Assembly: GCF_025370935.1 (NCBI RefSeq)
Contig: NC_133494.1
Location: forward strand, 14,417,207-14,481,206
Direction of reading: 5' to 3'
Length of the DNA stretch: 64,000 nucleotides
DNA from: Choristoneura fumiferana
Lineage: Eukaryota; Arthropoda; Insecta; Lepidoptera; Tortricidae
This document shows, piece after piece, positions 1 to 10,718 of this stretch. Position 1 is the first letter of the stretch. Every line of letters starts with the position of its first letter. Under the pieces are notes generated by a model. It was not told the DNA's origin, did no database searches, and saw nothing but the letters and a program-made list of their open reading frames with translations. A program made the translations under genes and the position numbers.

Positions 1-882
1 GATGCCAAGTAAGGGGGTACCCATAATAAATATTAAAAGGGTTCTACGAGTGTTTCAACCGCTATGTTTCCTGTCGCATTATATTGAAGAACTGAAAGAC
101 CGTAAGCAAGAAATTGAAATTGTACCGCATGCAACCATATCGTTTTATAAAACCCTTTCATTCTGCCTGACTCATTCACTCAGTATAAGCGACAGCAAAC
201 AGATAGCGGTTGAAACGTTCGTAGAACTACCAAATATTAAATCGATTCAGTGGTGACGTGTGTGTCACGTGTGTGGGTGTTTATTTGATGTAGGCTGCTT
301 TTTATTCCAAAGTCCCACGGGATCAGGATAAAATCAAGAAATCCCAAAGGCTAAGTCTAGAGACACGAGGTAATGAAATCCACGATCGGATTTTTTTTGA
401 ATTCCCATGGGAACTTCCAATGGGAACCAACAAACTGCCGGATCCAATGGGCTTTACGCGTGCGAAGCCTCGGGTAAAGTCTACTACAGATATAAATTAA
501 AGCCATATTTTACGATACGCCCAGGAATTTCGTGATTTTACGATCGGTCGCCGAGATAATATAGACTGCATGTTTCTTATATCAAAACGGCGCATAAAAT
601 TAGTTCACAGCGCGGTTTTGTGAACGTCGCCGGGTGACAGGCAGAAGCCACTAACTGCAAAAAAAGATTAATGGAGTATTAACCTTACGATGATATGCAT
701 AAGTTTGATTATCCCTCTGGACTTTAAGTGGTAATTGGTGACTTTTGCTTGTCACCCGACGGTTTCACTGGAGTTTGTTGACGTCCGTGACAGGGCTTGT
801 GTCAAAGTAATATTGATGATTGATGCGCCGCGCATTTTGTTCCAAACAGCCAGTCTGGTACCGTAAGGTACATATAGATGTC
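1..882. other. No gene recognised
   Basis: An 84-codon open stretch lies at 2-256 (+), but it has no recognisable domain and no convincing splice context. The rest is AT-rich and non-coding. If the NDNF-like gene is intact, this is intron or upstream exon territory, but I could not find the exon that should precede 1471. Confidence 0.5.
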
Positions 883-884
883 AA

Positions 885-1052
885 TGCTTATCACACCAGC
901 GATTTGCGGGTGAGTTAACGCAACGATATCGCTTTGAGCGTGCAACGAGTTAGCAGCGTGTAGCGTTAAAAACGCCATATTGTAGACTCTCGTACAATAA
1001 TAATAGGGCGTCTTCGCTTTCAACTCGCCCGCAAATCGCTAGTGTGTTAAGG
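885..1052. mobile_element. MITE with ~30-bp terminal inverted repeats
   Basis: The left end (ACACCAGCGATTTGCGGG) is matched in reverse at the right end (CCCGCAAATCGCTAGTGTGT). The interior is short and AT-rich with no coding capacity, so this is a non-autonomous DNA transposon. The superfamily was not determined. Confidence 0.6.
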
Positions 1053-1470
1053 CCCTTACGGCTGTAGGTATACTTACGTCATACCAAAACCAAACAATGG
1101 ATAAGTAAAACGTCAAATGTATGTTTCAAACATTCTAACAACTAGAAATGCGCTTGAATTTTCAAATCTGCAATTGAAGAATTCCTAGCAGTCTTAGGAA
1201 TGTTTCCAACGTTCAAGGAGATGATAATAGTACCTACCTTGTAGGAAATAAAACACTGAACGGTTAACGGAACAAAGCACTCGTGGCTGGAGATACTTTT
1301 GGCTTAGTTTTGCACTAGTGCTTACCACAGTCGAGAGAACGGAACCCCATACCAGAGCGGTAACCATGTTTGGTAATTAGATTTCGTGGATTGTAATCAG
1401 TTAGATTAGATGTGCGTCAAACACATTGCACCGAGCGCTTAATAGTGACCATTATGATTTCAATTCGCAG

Positions 1471-1629
1471 ACTTATTTCGTGAGCGTCTTCGCCATCGCC
1501 CGTGACAGAAGAGCGGGTTCCCTTCTTGCTTCCGGCAGTGTACGACCCAGAACCTCTACTGCGAAGAGGTTACTTGAAAATATGCCATATCGGGCTGACA
1601 TAAGAAGCAAAAGCGTTTTCTATTTTAAG
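1471..1629 (+). CDS. NDNF/Nord-like secreted protein, coding exon (first of six in the window)
   Basis: This exon encodes residues 1-53 of a 267-residue C-terminal portion of an NDNF (neuron-derived neurotrophic factor)/Drosophila Nord family protein. It opens after an AATTCGCAG acceptor with TYFVSVFAIARDRR, the end of a fibronectin-III-like strand (the family has YYFDVFVVN here), and closes with SVFYFK before a GTAAGC donor. Both borders are phase 0. Exons at 7788-7893, 9366-9523, 10503-10645, 12998-13099 and 14720-14855 continue it with every split codon restored. The family is secreted and glycosylated; fly Nord modulates BMP ligand activity and vertebrate NDNF acts on neurons and vessels. 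The signal peptide and N-terminal half must lie left of the window. The neighbouring introns are full of transposons. The family call rests on the cysteine pattern and the SGLKAGTRY-type strand near the C-terminus. Confidence 0.85.
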
Positions 1630-1729
1630 GTAAGCGCCTGAAGAATACGTTTGTACTCAAGCAGAATTATTTTGCTATTGTTTTTTAATAGACGTTTAGT
1701 AAATGATGACTTGACGAGTGAATATGATG

Positions 1730-2206
1730 TACAAGGTGTTATTTAAATAACTGAAAACCAGAAAGTAGTTTATTGCAAAGCAACGCCTGATTCAATTTAT
1801 TATTTTGAATTGATTAGGTACACTGTGTTTTAAATCAGTTTGTGTTTGTAAATCCTTTTTTTATTGTGCCCGATCTAAAAAGTTTCGAATGCAACACGCG
1901 CCAGTTAAATGTTGTAGCGAGGACTATTTAGATAATTTAGTACTGGCCGTTTCGCTACTCGTATCAGTTACATTTTCTCTTATTTTCTTCTAAAAATGTC
2001 GAAGCACAACTGAAAAATAAAAAATGATGAGTGTAGAGTTAGAAATGAAGTAGAATTACTGACTTGGCAAAACACACGAATAAGTAGGTATCTAGTTTTT
2101 GACATAATAAAGGTATTCGAAAAAAATTGCAATCAGCTAACTGAAGATAAAAAATATCATTTCTGTGGTGTCGCGAGGTTTTCAGTTATTTCATTAACAC
2201 CTTGTA
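1730..2206. mobile_element. MITE flanked by TA duplication
   Basis: The left end CAAGGTGTTATTTAAATAAC (from 1732) is repeated in reverse at the right end (GTTATTTCATTAACACCTTG, ending 2204). Both ends are bordered by TA, the target duplication expected for Tc1/mariner-like elements. There is no ORF. A lone right end of the same family is visible near 54095-54127. Confidence 0.7.
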
Positions 2207-2421
2207 TAAATACAGTCCTATCAAAAACAAAAATGTGAAATGAGAGTCAAGTTCAAAACTAAGAAAGCGTCGTTGTTGATCGCCGATTAAAAGAAATGAG
2301 ATCTATGTTAGACGCCATGTTATTCTGCTTGGGATAAGCTTCATGCAAGTTCAAGACCTTCACTTGGCTAGTTTAACGCTGATGAACCGAAACAAATCTT
2401 TCTTTATTTATTTTTTTACAG

Positions 2422-2794
2422 TTAAGAGCGTGCGAGCAACGTTGCATTTTTGTTAGTTTTTCTCGATTATTCCATAAAAATTGATTGAAAATTAACAAAA
2501 TGTGGTCTGATAGAACTGTTCTTAATATATAAGTTAATGTGTCTTCTCCAATAATTATGCGTGATAGACTTTTATTTTCTTTGAAAACCGTTAATAAACA
2601 TTAAAATTTGTTCGTTTTTAAAGAGTATAAAAGTCTATCACGAATAATTATTGCAGTAGACACATTAACTTATAATAATTAAGAACAGTTCTATCAGACC
2701 ACATTCTTAATTTTCATTAAATTTTTATGGAATAATCGTGAAAAAATAAACAAAAATGCAACGTTGCCAGCTCAGCAGGTATAAACGCTCTTAA
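2422..2794. mobile_element. Long palindromic MITE, copy 1
   Basis: Nearly the whole element is one inverted repeat. The arms start AAGAGCG and CGCTCTT at the borders, and the outer ~170 bp on each side pair with only scattered mismatches (TGTGGTCTGATAGAACTG on the left matches its reverse on the right). Palindromic TTAA sits at both borders. A second copy is at 54566-54945. There is no coding capacity. Confidence 0.75.
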
Positions 2795-3258
2795 GTAAAC
2801 AATCAATTCTCTGTTTCTGACAGATAATGTCTTTCTTTACTTAAATCATAAACTTATATAGGTAGTGTCACGCATACAACAATATGTCACGTAATGGCTG
2901 ACCATTCCAGGATTTTGACATTTACTCATTCAGTTCATTCATTCTCCTTTTGTGCTATCAGTACTTTTTGTAGCTGTGTGTGTAAATATTCACTTCAACT
3001 CTAGTTCAATTTAACAGTAAATTTTATCATATTTTATTATTTTCGTCGGATTTTTCAAGAGTTTCCACCAAATTTAATTCAGCTTTGTTGAAGATAAATC
3101 ATCAGATTTTTAATTAAAACATGCTATTCTTAAAGGCAAGGGATCATCAATCATATTTCGTATTATTCTTTCGTAAATCTGTTGGCTTGAGGCTGGAGAA
3201 AAAAAAAATAGTTTGGCGAATTTGGTAATATCCAAAAGCCACCACGATTAATCATATT
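2795..3258. other. AT-rich intron sequence, nothing recognised
   Basis: No ORF, tRNA or clear repeat was seen here. A short purine run and a run of A/T lie near 3195-3210. Confidence 0.5.
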
Positions 3259-5049
3259 GGGTAAACCCTCCAGTGAATGAACCCCCCCCAGTGAATGAAC
3301 AAAATCACGTTTTTTGCCTAAAATAAGCAATATAGCCATTTCCACCAACTGTCGTATTTTTTTTCTTACCGGCAACTCGATTTCCTATGCAATGGCAACA
3401 ATCGGTAAATTTATTTTCGACCAATTTCAACATGGCAGGCGTTTGAAGTTCACGTATTTCTGCTTTTGAAGTTTTGTATGGAAAAATTAGATCCCAAATA
3501 AGAACAGTGCATGTTTGGAGTAACATTTGAACTGCTTATTTCATGTATACCACTATAAAGTTTAGCTATTGGTTAGATTAAGAGTTAAATCTTCTATAAT
3601 TGTACTCTTTAGTGGCTTATTTTGCGGTTAAGTTGATATTTTTAGGTGTTCCATTACTGGCTTAACAAATGTTCTAAAACAGTAAATGAACAGTCTGTTC
3701 ATGTTTGTTTTATGTGTCGGCTCAATATAGTTTTTTTCCTAAAATTAAATGTTAACGTAATCGTATTAAGGTTGTGTTTTCAGATTCTGCATAGAAAACG
3801 ATTCTGTTTCTTTGAACTAGTATTGGGACACTACGTGTTCATTCATAGGAATGAAAAATCTAGTAAATGGACTATAGAAATTTGGCTTTGTTCATTTACT
3901 AGATACCTACTAACCCTATGTATGAACAACGTAGGTAACGATGGACGTGATCGAAATGCACGATAGTTTTACTTCCTAAATTGGACTTGTTAATAATATT
4001 AGATTGTACAACAAGAGCATAAAACAAGCCATTTTACCCAAGACGTTCATATAGTCACCCGAGCCGGTACAGCGAGGGTGGATAGACACGTCGAGGAGAA
4101 AATGGGGATTGCGAGGAAAGGAAATAGGAACAGTTAAAACAATTGTTCAGTTAGTGTGTACCTTTTATTTGTTATGAATTACTATATAATTATATATTTT
4201 TTTGTTTTATTGATTTATTTTGATCGATTTTTATTTTTATATAAATTAAAAATGATTAAAAAATTAATTATGTAGATTTTGCTTGTAGTAAGTTGCTTAT
4301 TGTTATTAGCCACAATCTATAATTAAAAATTGGGTTGTTAAGATTTTTTTGTCCCAAATGATGATACTTTTAACTAATTAGAGACTGATTACAGACTGAT
4401 TAGAATACGAGTATCAATAGAGTTTAATGTTTGTTATTTATTAAGTTTTATTATAAAGCTCGGATTATCGTCACTGAAAAAATCTCGTACTTATCTAAAA
4501 TCAATATGTCAACAAAATTGAACCTTGATATACGTCTATAAAGTTCACTCGGAAAAAATATCTATTTTGAGCTACGAGTTTTTAAAAAAAGTAAATTAAT
4601 CAAGATATTAAGGTGCTTAATTTGTACCTACTTTAATAGAATTATATATGTATTTTTGTAATACAGAAACATAATTGGAATACTGAAGGTGCTGTACCTA
4701 CCTCAAGATTTTATATAATAATAACTGAAGAAGAAGACTTCGTTTTATGTTAAAAATGCTTTTCTAAATGTTGATTAAAACTATCTAAATAATGTTCATT
4801 CACTGGGTTTTACTCTGTTCATTCATTAACTTTTTCGTTCATTTACTAGGTTTTTGGGTACTTTTTTATAAATTCTTCCATAACTCAAAAACTATACACG
4901 TAATAAAAAATCGCAGAAATTAAATTCTTGTTTATTAAATAACGATTGATTAAATTACATAAAACCATTACAATTATTAATAAGTACAGAGTAGTGATTT
5001 TTCAAAGTAGAAAAGTTTCTTAAGTGTTCATTCACTGGAGGTTTTACCC
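3259..5049. mobile_element. 1.8-kb non-coding element with reiterated GTTCATTCACTGG motif
   Basis: The ends are GGGTAAACCC at 3259 and the inverse TTTTACCC at 5049, each followed inward by CCAGTGAATGAAC or its complement. Variants of the same motif recur inside in both orientations: about 3290, 3685, 3700, 3838, 3868, 3890, 3921, 4794, 4817 and 4837. There is no ORF resembling a transposase. Positions 4001-4260 match another repeat at 58094-58382, so at least one older insertion may be embedded. The superfamily is unknown to me. Confidence 0.6.
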
Positions 5050-5060
5050 TTGATCTCGTT

Positions 5061-5352
5061 TCATCATAATCATCATCCCAGCCTATAAACGTCCCACTGC
5101 TGGGCACAGGCCTCCCCTCAGAATGAGAGGGCTTGGGTCCTAGTTCCCATGCAGGCTCAGTGCGGATTGGGAGTTTCACATACACCATTGAATTGCTTCG
5201 CAGATTTCTGTAGGTTTCCTCACGATGCTTTCCTTCAAATGTACCTAATTTCGCACATGAATTTCGAAAAACACAGATGTGCGATCCGGGGTTTGAACCC
5301 ACGATCCTCTGCTTGAGAGGTTATAGGTGAAACCACTAGGCCACCACGGCTC
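5061..5352 (-). repeat. tRNA-headed SINE with (ATG)n tail, near full length
   Basis: On the minus strand the head has a tRNA-like A box (GGCCTAGTGGTTT) and B box (GGGTTCAAACC). The body has the GTGGGAAC...CACTGGGCC type sequence, then CCCAGCAGTGGGACGT, and ends in ATGATGATTATGATG. The same family recurs at 57571-57858 and 60930-61238 (near full length) and as fragments near 24362, 28790, 31660, 39045, 59208 and 59695. Confidence 0.8.
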
Positions 5353-5427
5353 ATCTTTCAATTGAACTTTTACCTAGTTCAACGAAACTATGCCTATTTT
5401 CTGTACCCACAAGCCCAGTTTCAAAGT

Positions 5428-5735
5428 TTGCCGACCGAATAGCCAAGTGGTTAGAGAACCTGACTAGGTAGCTTGAGGTCCCGGGTTCGATCCCTGGCTG
5501 GGGCCATAGATATTTCTTTGGATAATACGAATGTTTCTTCTCGGGTCTTGGATGTTTAATATGTATTTAAGTATGTATTTATCTATATAAGTATGTTTAT
5601 CCGTTGCCTAGTACCTATAGTACAGTCGTGTTCAGATATTTTTGATCAAAATTTCGCTCACAAGTTTATGAACTTGACTGTACAAGCATTGCTTAGTTTG
5701 GGACTAGGTCAATTGGTATCAATAATGTTCCATGA
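5428..5735 (+). repeat. Second SINE family, full-length copy interrupted by a mini-MITE
   Basis: The tRNA-like head is ATAGCCAAGTGGTTAGAGAA (A box) and GGGTTCGATCC (B box). The body continues with CTCGGGTCTTGGATGTTTAA and TTATCCGTTGCCTAG and ends GGGACTAGGTCAATTGG. A 58-bp hairpin element splits it at 5623-5680. Other copies are at 6013-6200, 41096-41203 (head only), 46950-47193 (-) and 53150-53365 (-). It is not a functional tRNA gene. Confidence 0.85.
5621..5682. mobile_element. 58-bp hairpin MITE inserted at TA inside a SINE
   Basis: Positions 5623-5680 begin CAGTCGTGTTCAGATA and end GTTTATGAACTTGACTG, with TA on each side. Removing it restores the SINE consensus seen at 6105-6125. A longer relative (about 106 bp, same ends) lies at 26080-26185. 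Confidence 0.75.
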
Positions 5736-6012
5736 TAGTTACTTATTAAAGTGAATGAAAAACCGTACATAGTACATTGCGCGATCGTGGAGTAAACTCC
5801 AATGAGTGATTTATTGAACGCCGCAATGTTATGTTCCTTTGCAGGAATTTTCCTGCATATGTGGAGTTTTTACGCCTCGCGTCGCACCGATTTGTTACTT
5901 CAATCACATGAGTAAAGAAACGGGACAGAGACTAAGGTTCATAGAACTGCGCTGTGGTACCTAATAGCATAGTTTAGCACCGAGAATAGATATTTGTCAT
6001 TTGTACGCCAAG

Positions 6013-6205
6013 TTTCAATCTAATACGAATGTTTCTTCTCGGGTCTTGGATGTTTAATATGTATTTATTTTTATAAATATACATATTTATCCGTTGCCTA
6101 GTATTTATAGTACAAGCTTTGCTTAGTTTGGGACCAGGTCAATAATTGACAACCAATTACTAGTGTCAAGTGTCGCATGATACTTATTTATTTATTTAAT
6201 CCTTC
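6013..6205 (+). repeat. 5'-truncated copy of the 5428 SINE family
   Basis: It starts within the body (AATACGAATGTTTCTTCTCG) and runs through CCGTTGCCTAGTATTTATAG to the 3' end with a TTATTTATTTATTT-like tail. Confidence 0.75.
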
Positions 6206-6343
6206 AGGATTATTGAAGGAAGGAGGAAGGAAGCCGTTGAATAATAAACATTGAATATCTTCACAAAAGGTATTGGTAGGATTGGGTTCTCATATGCCAA
6301 CCTTACCAAAGTACTTAGCTATTAGGTATATAGGCTGGGATGA

Positions 6344-6500
6344 TGATGATATAGATTTTTCAAAAAATCACTATAAATCCAATTTTCAACCGATTTAAGT
6401 TTTCTCTTCGCTAAACACTGTCTGTACATCTATATTTTCATAATAATATTAAGATATAGCAAATTCAGGAGTTGTCAAATACCGTATTGATCACAATCAT
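6344..6500 (+). repeat. Dispersed repeat (uninterrupted copy)
   Basis: The sequence around CCAATTTTCAACCGATTTAA is shared with 14068-14540, where the other copy is split by a MITE. The class was not determined. Confidence 0.5.
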
Positions 6501-6902
6501 AATATTGGTTAAGGATATTGTATGTCGTACACCGACTGAATACTGTATTGTTGTGCATTAATACACAGTAATAATATTCTATTCTATTCATAGTCAAATT
6601 TTAAATCAATTACCGTGTTTTAATTTTCAATGTTTTCCCGTTCGTTTTTTTTTTTCATTAATTACTTATACCATAAACTAGAGTAGGATTGATATATTGA
6701 GGAAACAAAAATGTATAGCTGTATTAGTTTCTCATGATTCTGTGAAGCTTGTTTACATTCACCCGAGCAATTGGTATTATAAAGGTAAATTAGTTAATGT
6801 GTTTACGAAAAAAACAATATCTGAACAAAATTTCAGAGAGCCGTTTTTCCAAGTAAAGACTTTTCTCTCGATTTCAACAGAAATCACGGTATAGAACTAC
6901 AA

Positions 6903-7556
6903 TACAATACAATAACTCTTTATTGCACACCAATACAGTAAACAGTACAGAGAAAACAAGTATATACATAGAGATTTTCTAAGGTAACCAATAGGCGGCC
7001 TTATCGCTTCAGAGCGATCTCTTCCAGGCAACCTTTACAATGGACAGAAATAAGGAATACATTTTAGCAGGTGGTGCAATTTACAGTAGATTAGAGCTGT
7101 ATCAAGAATACATAAAACTAACACATACAATACACATACACAACAAATCTAAACAGATAGATAGGTAGATAGATACCATAACAACACATAAATAAGCTAA
7201 CTATAACATTTATACGCAAGATGACAGGTAGTGCTCCTAAGCATAGACCTAAAGATAGGCAAGGACTTTACGCGCCTCAAGTCTATCGGTAGGGAGTTCC
7301 ACAACCGAGTGGCCTGGACAGTGTAAGAATAAACATAGAATTTAGAGTTTGAAAGTGGGACAGTAAGGAGGAAGTTCTGAGAGCAACGAACAGAAGTAAC
7401 ATAGCTAAATCGCTCTTTGAGGTAGCAAGGAGTTGCAGGGTTAAAGAGAATGCCGTAGAGAAGATGGAGAATGTGAGAGTTTCGGCGAAAGCGGATGGGG
7501 AGCCACCTGAGCTGTGATCGGAAATTAGAAACATGATCATATTTACGTAGGCCAAA
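6903..7556 (-). mobile_element. 3' end of a Jockey/CR1-like non-LTR retrotransposon
   Basis: Read on the minus strand, the piece at 7230-7330 encodes ATRLWNSLPIDLRRVKSLP, the conserved tail that follows reverse transcriptase in such LINEs. It is followed by a 3' UTR and a terminal GCAATAAAGAGTTATTGTATTG at 6903-6930. It is 5'-truncated and broken by frameshifts. It lies within an intron of the NDNF-like gene. Confidence 0.65.
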
Positions 7557-7628
7557 TATGAACCGAATGCACAGATTTTAACTACGGAACTACGTATGTT
7601 TAATGAGACGTTCCTATTGTATTCCTAG

Positions 7629-7750
7629 CCTTATACTACGAAGTGCAAAATTCAATCTTCGTATCTTACCGTCCGCTGACACTTACATATTTAATGCGAG
7701 AGAGGGATGGTACGATAGGAACTTCGATTTTCGAATTGCGTAGTGGCCCC
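7629..7750. mobile_element. TACTACGAA-type MITE, just upstream of an exon
   Basis: The ends ACTACGAAGTGCAAAATTC and CGAATTGCGTAGT are imperfect inverses. The interior resembles the copies at 35797-35929, 59812-59943 and the split copy at 32713-33583. It stops about 37 nt before the exon at 7788, so it sits next to the branch-point region. Confidence 0.6.
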
Positions 7751-7787
7751 GCTGTCCTGGTACAGACTGACACTAATTTGTTTACAG

Positions 7788-7893
7788 GGCACTATCGGCT
7801 CTCCGCTCTGGGTGTCTCTGTCGACATGCGGCGGCTCAGTTGACGTAGAGGTGCTGGTCAAAGGAAAGAAGATATATGCCGCAAGTAAAATAG
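7788..7893 (+). CDS. NDNF/Nord-like protein, second exon
   Basis: This exon encodes residues 54-88 (GTIGSPLWVSLSTCGG..., the family's APVSSHQ..FFIHSC segment). It starts phase 0 after TTGTTTACAG and leaves one base of a split Asp codon before a GTATGT donor. Cys67 in STCGG matches the first conserved cysteine of the family's C-terminal half. Confidence 0.85.
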
Positions 7894-7929
7894 GTATGTG
7901 GCTGTTAAGGGGCTATCTACACTGTTCTG

Positions 7930-8240
7930 AATCAATGGTGTTAGTTTTTAACCCCCCAACGCAAAAAGAGGAGTGTAATAAGTTTCACCGCTATGTGTGT
8001 CTGTGTGTATGTCTGTCTGTCTGTCTGTCTTTGGCACCGTAGCTCTTAAATGGGTGGACCGATTTGAATGCGTTTTTTTTTATTAGAAAGCAGGTTTTCT
8101 ATCGATGGTTCTTAAACATGTTTTAACAAAATCGGTTCAGCCGTTTTTGAGATATTTAAATTTGAAGTGACAAAGTCTGGGGTTTTTCAACTTTTTCGTG
8201 GTTAGGTTATTAGCTGGTGTTCTTAACCACTGCTTGGGCC
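7930..8240 (+). repeat. Dispersed repeat with CTGT microsatellite, copy 1
   Basis: It contains CGCTATGTGTGTCTGTGTG, (GTCT)n, CACCGTAGCTCTTAAA and GCAGGTTTTCTATCGATGG. A second copy is at 13480-13741. There is no ORF of note. Confidence 0.6.
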
Positions 8241-9365
8241 TGCGTTATCGTCAACGTATAGGGAATATATGCATGAAACACTTTCCTCAAAACTGGAAAA
8301 GAAAACGAATGGCGTAAAAATCATCAACATCTGTTGAAAAATAAGCAAGATACGAGCAAATGAAGTTTTGTATTCCGTATCTATCAAAAAAAAATGTATG
8401 GTGGTTCGCGCTCAAAAAAATTTTTTTTGTATTTGTCAACTAGGAATGTATATAAAAAAATCAGAATTGATAGTAGGTAGGTACCTAATGTTTCCTAGCG
8501 AACTCGGATACCTACTTAATTATATTTAGTTAGTTGTTTAGCTTAAATGGGGAGAATTTTGTAATAAATATGAAATAAGAAGACAAGGTTCACTTAGATA
8601 ATCCCACCGTTGAAACCCCAATACTCGTTATTTTGGAATATTTCTTACGTCTGGTCATATGATGCAATGTAGTTGCGCCTTTAGGTAGCTTTGAGATTGG
8701 ACTGACGCTTGATTAAAGGCCTGATTCCATTGAGGCTTGCTGAGGCTAAACACGAAGGGATCTACTGTAAACCTTCTGCTTCCCGTCTGGCCCTTTGACA
8801 CTACAAATTGAAAGTTCAATCAATCAATGCGAAGATAATAGTGAATCGAAATAAAAAAATACAAGCATTGATAAATTAGTAAAGGAAAGATGGATGAAAA
8901 ATTATTTGGTTTATATTGTACACTCAACTAAAGCATACACATAGTTCTATTGAAAAATATCTTGCATCTTTTTGTGTGCAAACACAATGTAAATTTACGA
9001 AGACACTGAGTAGAGTTAAGTAACATAATATAATACCTACCTATATTGTTCTACTAAACATGGCTAAATTCCACACGCAATCAAGTAAAGCTTAAACACA
9101 CATTTCTTTTAGGTAGATCTACCCGATATCTTAACAGGGAAGGAAAAATGATCGAAACACTGCCAAAGTCACCTGTTATTTAGATACTTACCTAATTAAT
9201 TAATAGATACTAGGTACCCAATGCATTGCGCATATATACCTTCAATCAATCGCTGCGCGGTAACCATCTCTACCGAGCAATGAAAATAAAATTCACTCAT
9301 CGCATCGCAGGTCCATGGTAAAATTTGAAGTAGAAAACCCTAACTTCTAACAACTTTTGGTTCAG
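8241..9365. other. Intron sequence, nothing recognised
   Basis: AT-rich, with many short TAGGTACCTA-like strings. No exon or complete repeat could be defined. Confidence 0.5.
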
Positions 9366-9523
9366 ATCGCTTCTTGAAATTCTCCGTTGAAGCATCATCT
9401 TCCATCCAAGAGACGAGTGACGAGGGATCAGTCCAGTTCGACTCCAGCTCGGAGGAAGCCAAGATGCGCTATGTCATCAGGGTCCTACCAAGCCTCGCGG
9501 ACCAGGAGGCTGTGGGTATAGAG
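9366..9523 (+). CDS. NDNF/Nord-like protein, third exon
   Basis: This exon completes the split Asp89 and encodes residues 90-141, RFLKFSVEASSSIQ...MRYVIRVLPSLADQEAVGIE. The YVIRVLP strand corresponds to the family's YLVRLKG. The acceptor is TTGGTTCAG and the donor GAG|GTAACT, phase 0. The Ser/Glu-rich stretch (residues 99-120) looks like a surface loop. Confidence 0.85.
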
Positions 9524-9707
9524 GTAACTTATTAGGAGAGTACTTCATAATATTCCAAAAGACGTCCACTGTTGAACAAAGCTTCCATTTGGAATGCCAC
9601 AATGAAGGATTATGTGTGTTAGTTGACAAAAAAAACGCAAGTTCTTTTACTGTCTTTACTTGTGCTGACTGTACTTACATAAATCAGTACAATTTAAAGT
9701 CATTTCA

Positions 9708-9845
9708 ATCACTAAGTGCCCGTTGTTTCAACAGTTAGTTAAAGATACTAATAGTCAAATTTCCTTTTTAACTTCTCGTATTAGATTATCTATTCTGTGC
9801 TATTAGTTTGTTTAACTACTGATCAAACATCGGGCACTAAGTGGG
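9708..9845. mobile_element. Small MITE with CACTAAGTGCCCG ends
   Basis: CACTAAGTGCCCGTTGTTTC at the left is the inverse of the right end (AAACATCGGGCACTAAGTG), with AACAGTTAGTTAA-type extension. There is no coding sequence. Confidence 0.65.
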
Positions 9846-10003
9846 TGGTTTTCAGCTTGCAAGACATAGCCCGAACGATCAAGCATTTTGCAACGTTCGT
9901 AAATGGCTGATCTTTAACAGAACTCCTGACAGGAGCTCAAGACCGAGACGCCGTAAGAAATGTGTCTCCCCAAACTCCTTGAACTCTTAATCCTTGCTAC
10001 CAA

Positions 10004-10473
10004 CACGTGTGTACCCAATGGGTGCCAACGGAACCCTATTACTGAGACTCCGCTGTCTGTCTGTCCGTCCGTCTGTCACAGGGCTCTATCTCTTGAGCCG
10101 TAATAGTTGGACACTTGAAATTTTCACAGATTATGTATTATTGTAGCCGCTATAACAACAAATACTAAAAACAGAATATAATAAGGGGGGCTCCCATACA
10201 ACAAACAATTTATTTGCTATTTTTGCTTGATATTAATAACGGCAACAAGTAGGTACATCTAGACGCTTGAAATATTCACAGAATCTTTATTTTTACTATA
10301 ACTTCAAAAATAAATAATTAAATCAAAATAAAATAAATGTTTAAGGGGGGCTCCCATACAACAAATTTGACTTTTTTGACGTTTTTTTGCTAATGTCTAA
10401 TATTGTACCTATAGATAATGGTGGAACCCTTCGTGCGCGACTCCGACTCACACTTGGCCGGTTTATTTTATAT
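10004..10473 (-). repeat. CCGGCCAAG/GGTTCCG family, subtype C
   Basis: Seen on the plus strand it begins with GGAACCCTATTACTGAGACT and (TCTG)n. It continues with GGGCTCTATCTCTTGAGCC and AAGGGGGGCTCCCATACAAC, and ends CGACTCACACTTGGCCGGTT. Related copies are at 43797-44276 and 45842-46516. The element class is not clear to me. Confidence 0.65.
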
Positions 10474-10502
10474 CTGGCTACTACAGATCTAATTTTTTTC
10501 AG

Positions 10503-10645
10503 CTGACAGCATCTTCCGCCCGTTCCGGCATTAGTGCGCCGGAGTTGTCAGAGGCGGGGGTTCGCGAGCTGCGCCCTCTCCGCTCTTGCCACACCATCGA
10601 TGTTGCCTACTTACCGGCCATAAATCACGAGGGTGACGTCATCAA
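10503..10645 (+). CDS. NDNF/Nord-like protein, fourth exon
   Basis: This exon encodes residues 142-188 (LTASSARSGISAPELSEAGV...LRSCHTIDVAYLP...GDVI) and leaves AA of a split Lys. LRSCHTIDVAYL corresponds to the family's LRTCSSATVAWL, with Cys170 conserved. The acceptor is TTTTTTTCAG and the donor GTAAGA. It is more GC-rich than the surrounding intron, as expected for a coding exon. Confidence 0.87.
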
Positions 10646-10718
10646 GTAAGACTTTACAGTCCTAATACCACACACACAATAGTATTTTATGTAAAGTACC
10701 TAAACTATTTTACGTTGA

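Noticed and set aside
5432..5505. tRNA gene
   Set aside because: A and B boxes are present, but the sequence continues into a SINE body repeated at five places in the window.
7974..8036. CRISPR-like or regulatory tandem repeat
   Set aside because: A simple CTGT microsatellite inside a dispersed repeat, in a eukaryotic genome.
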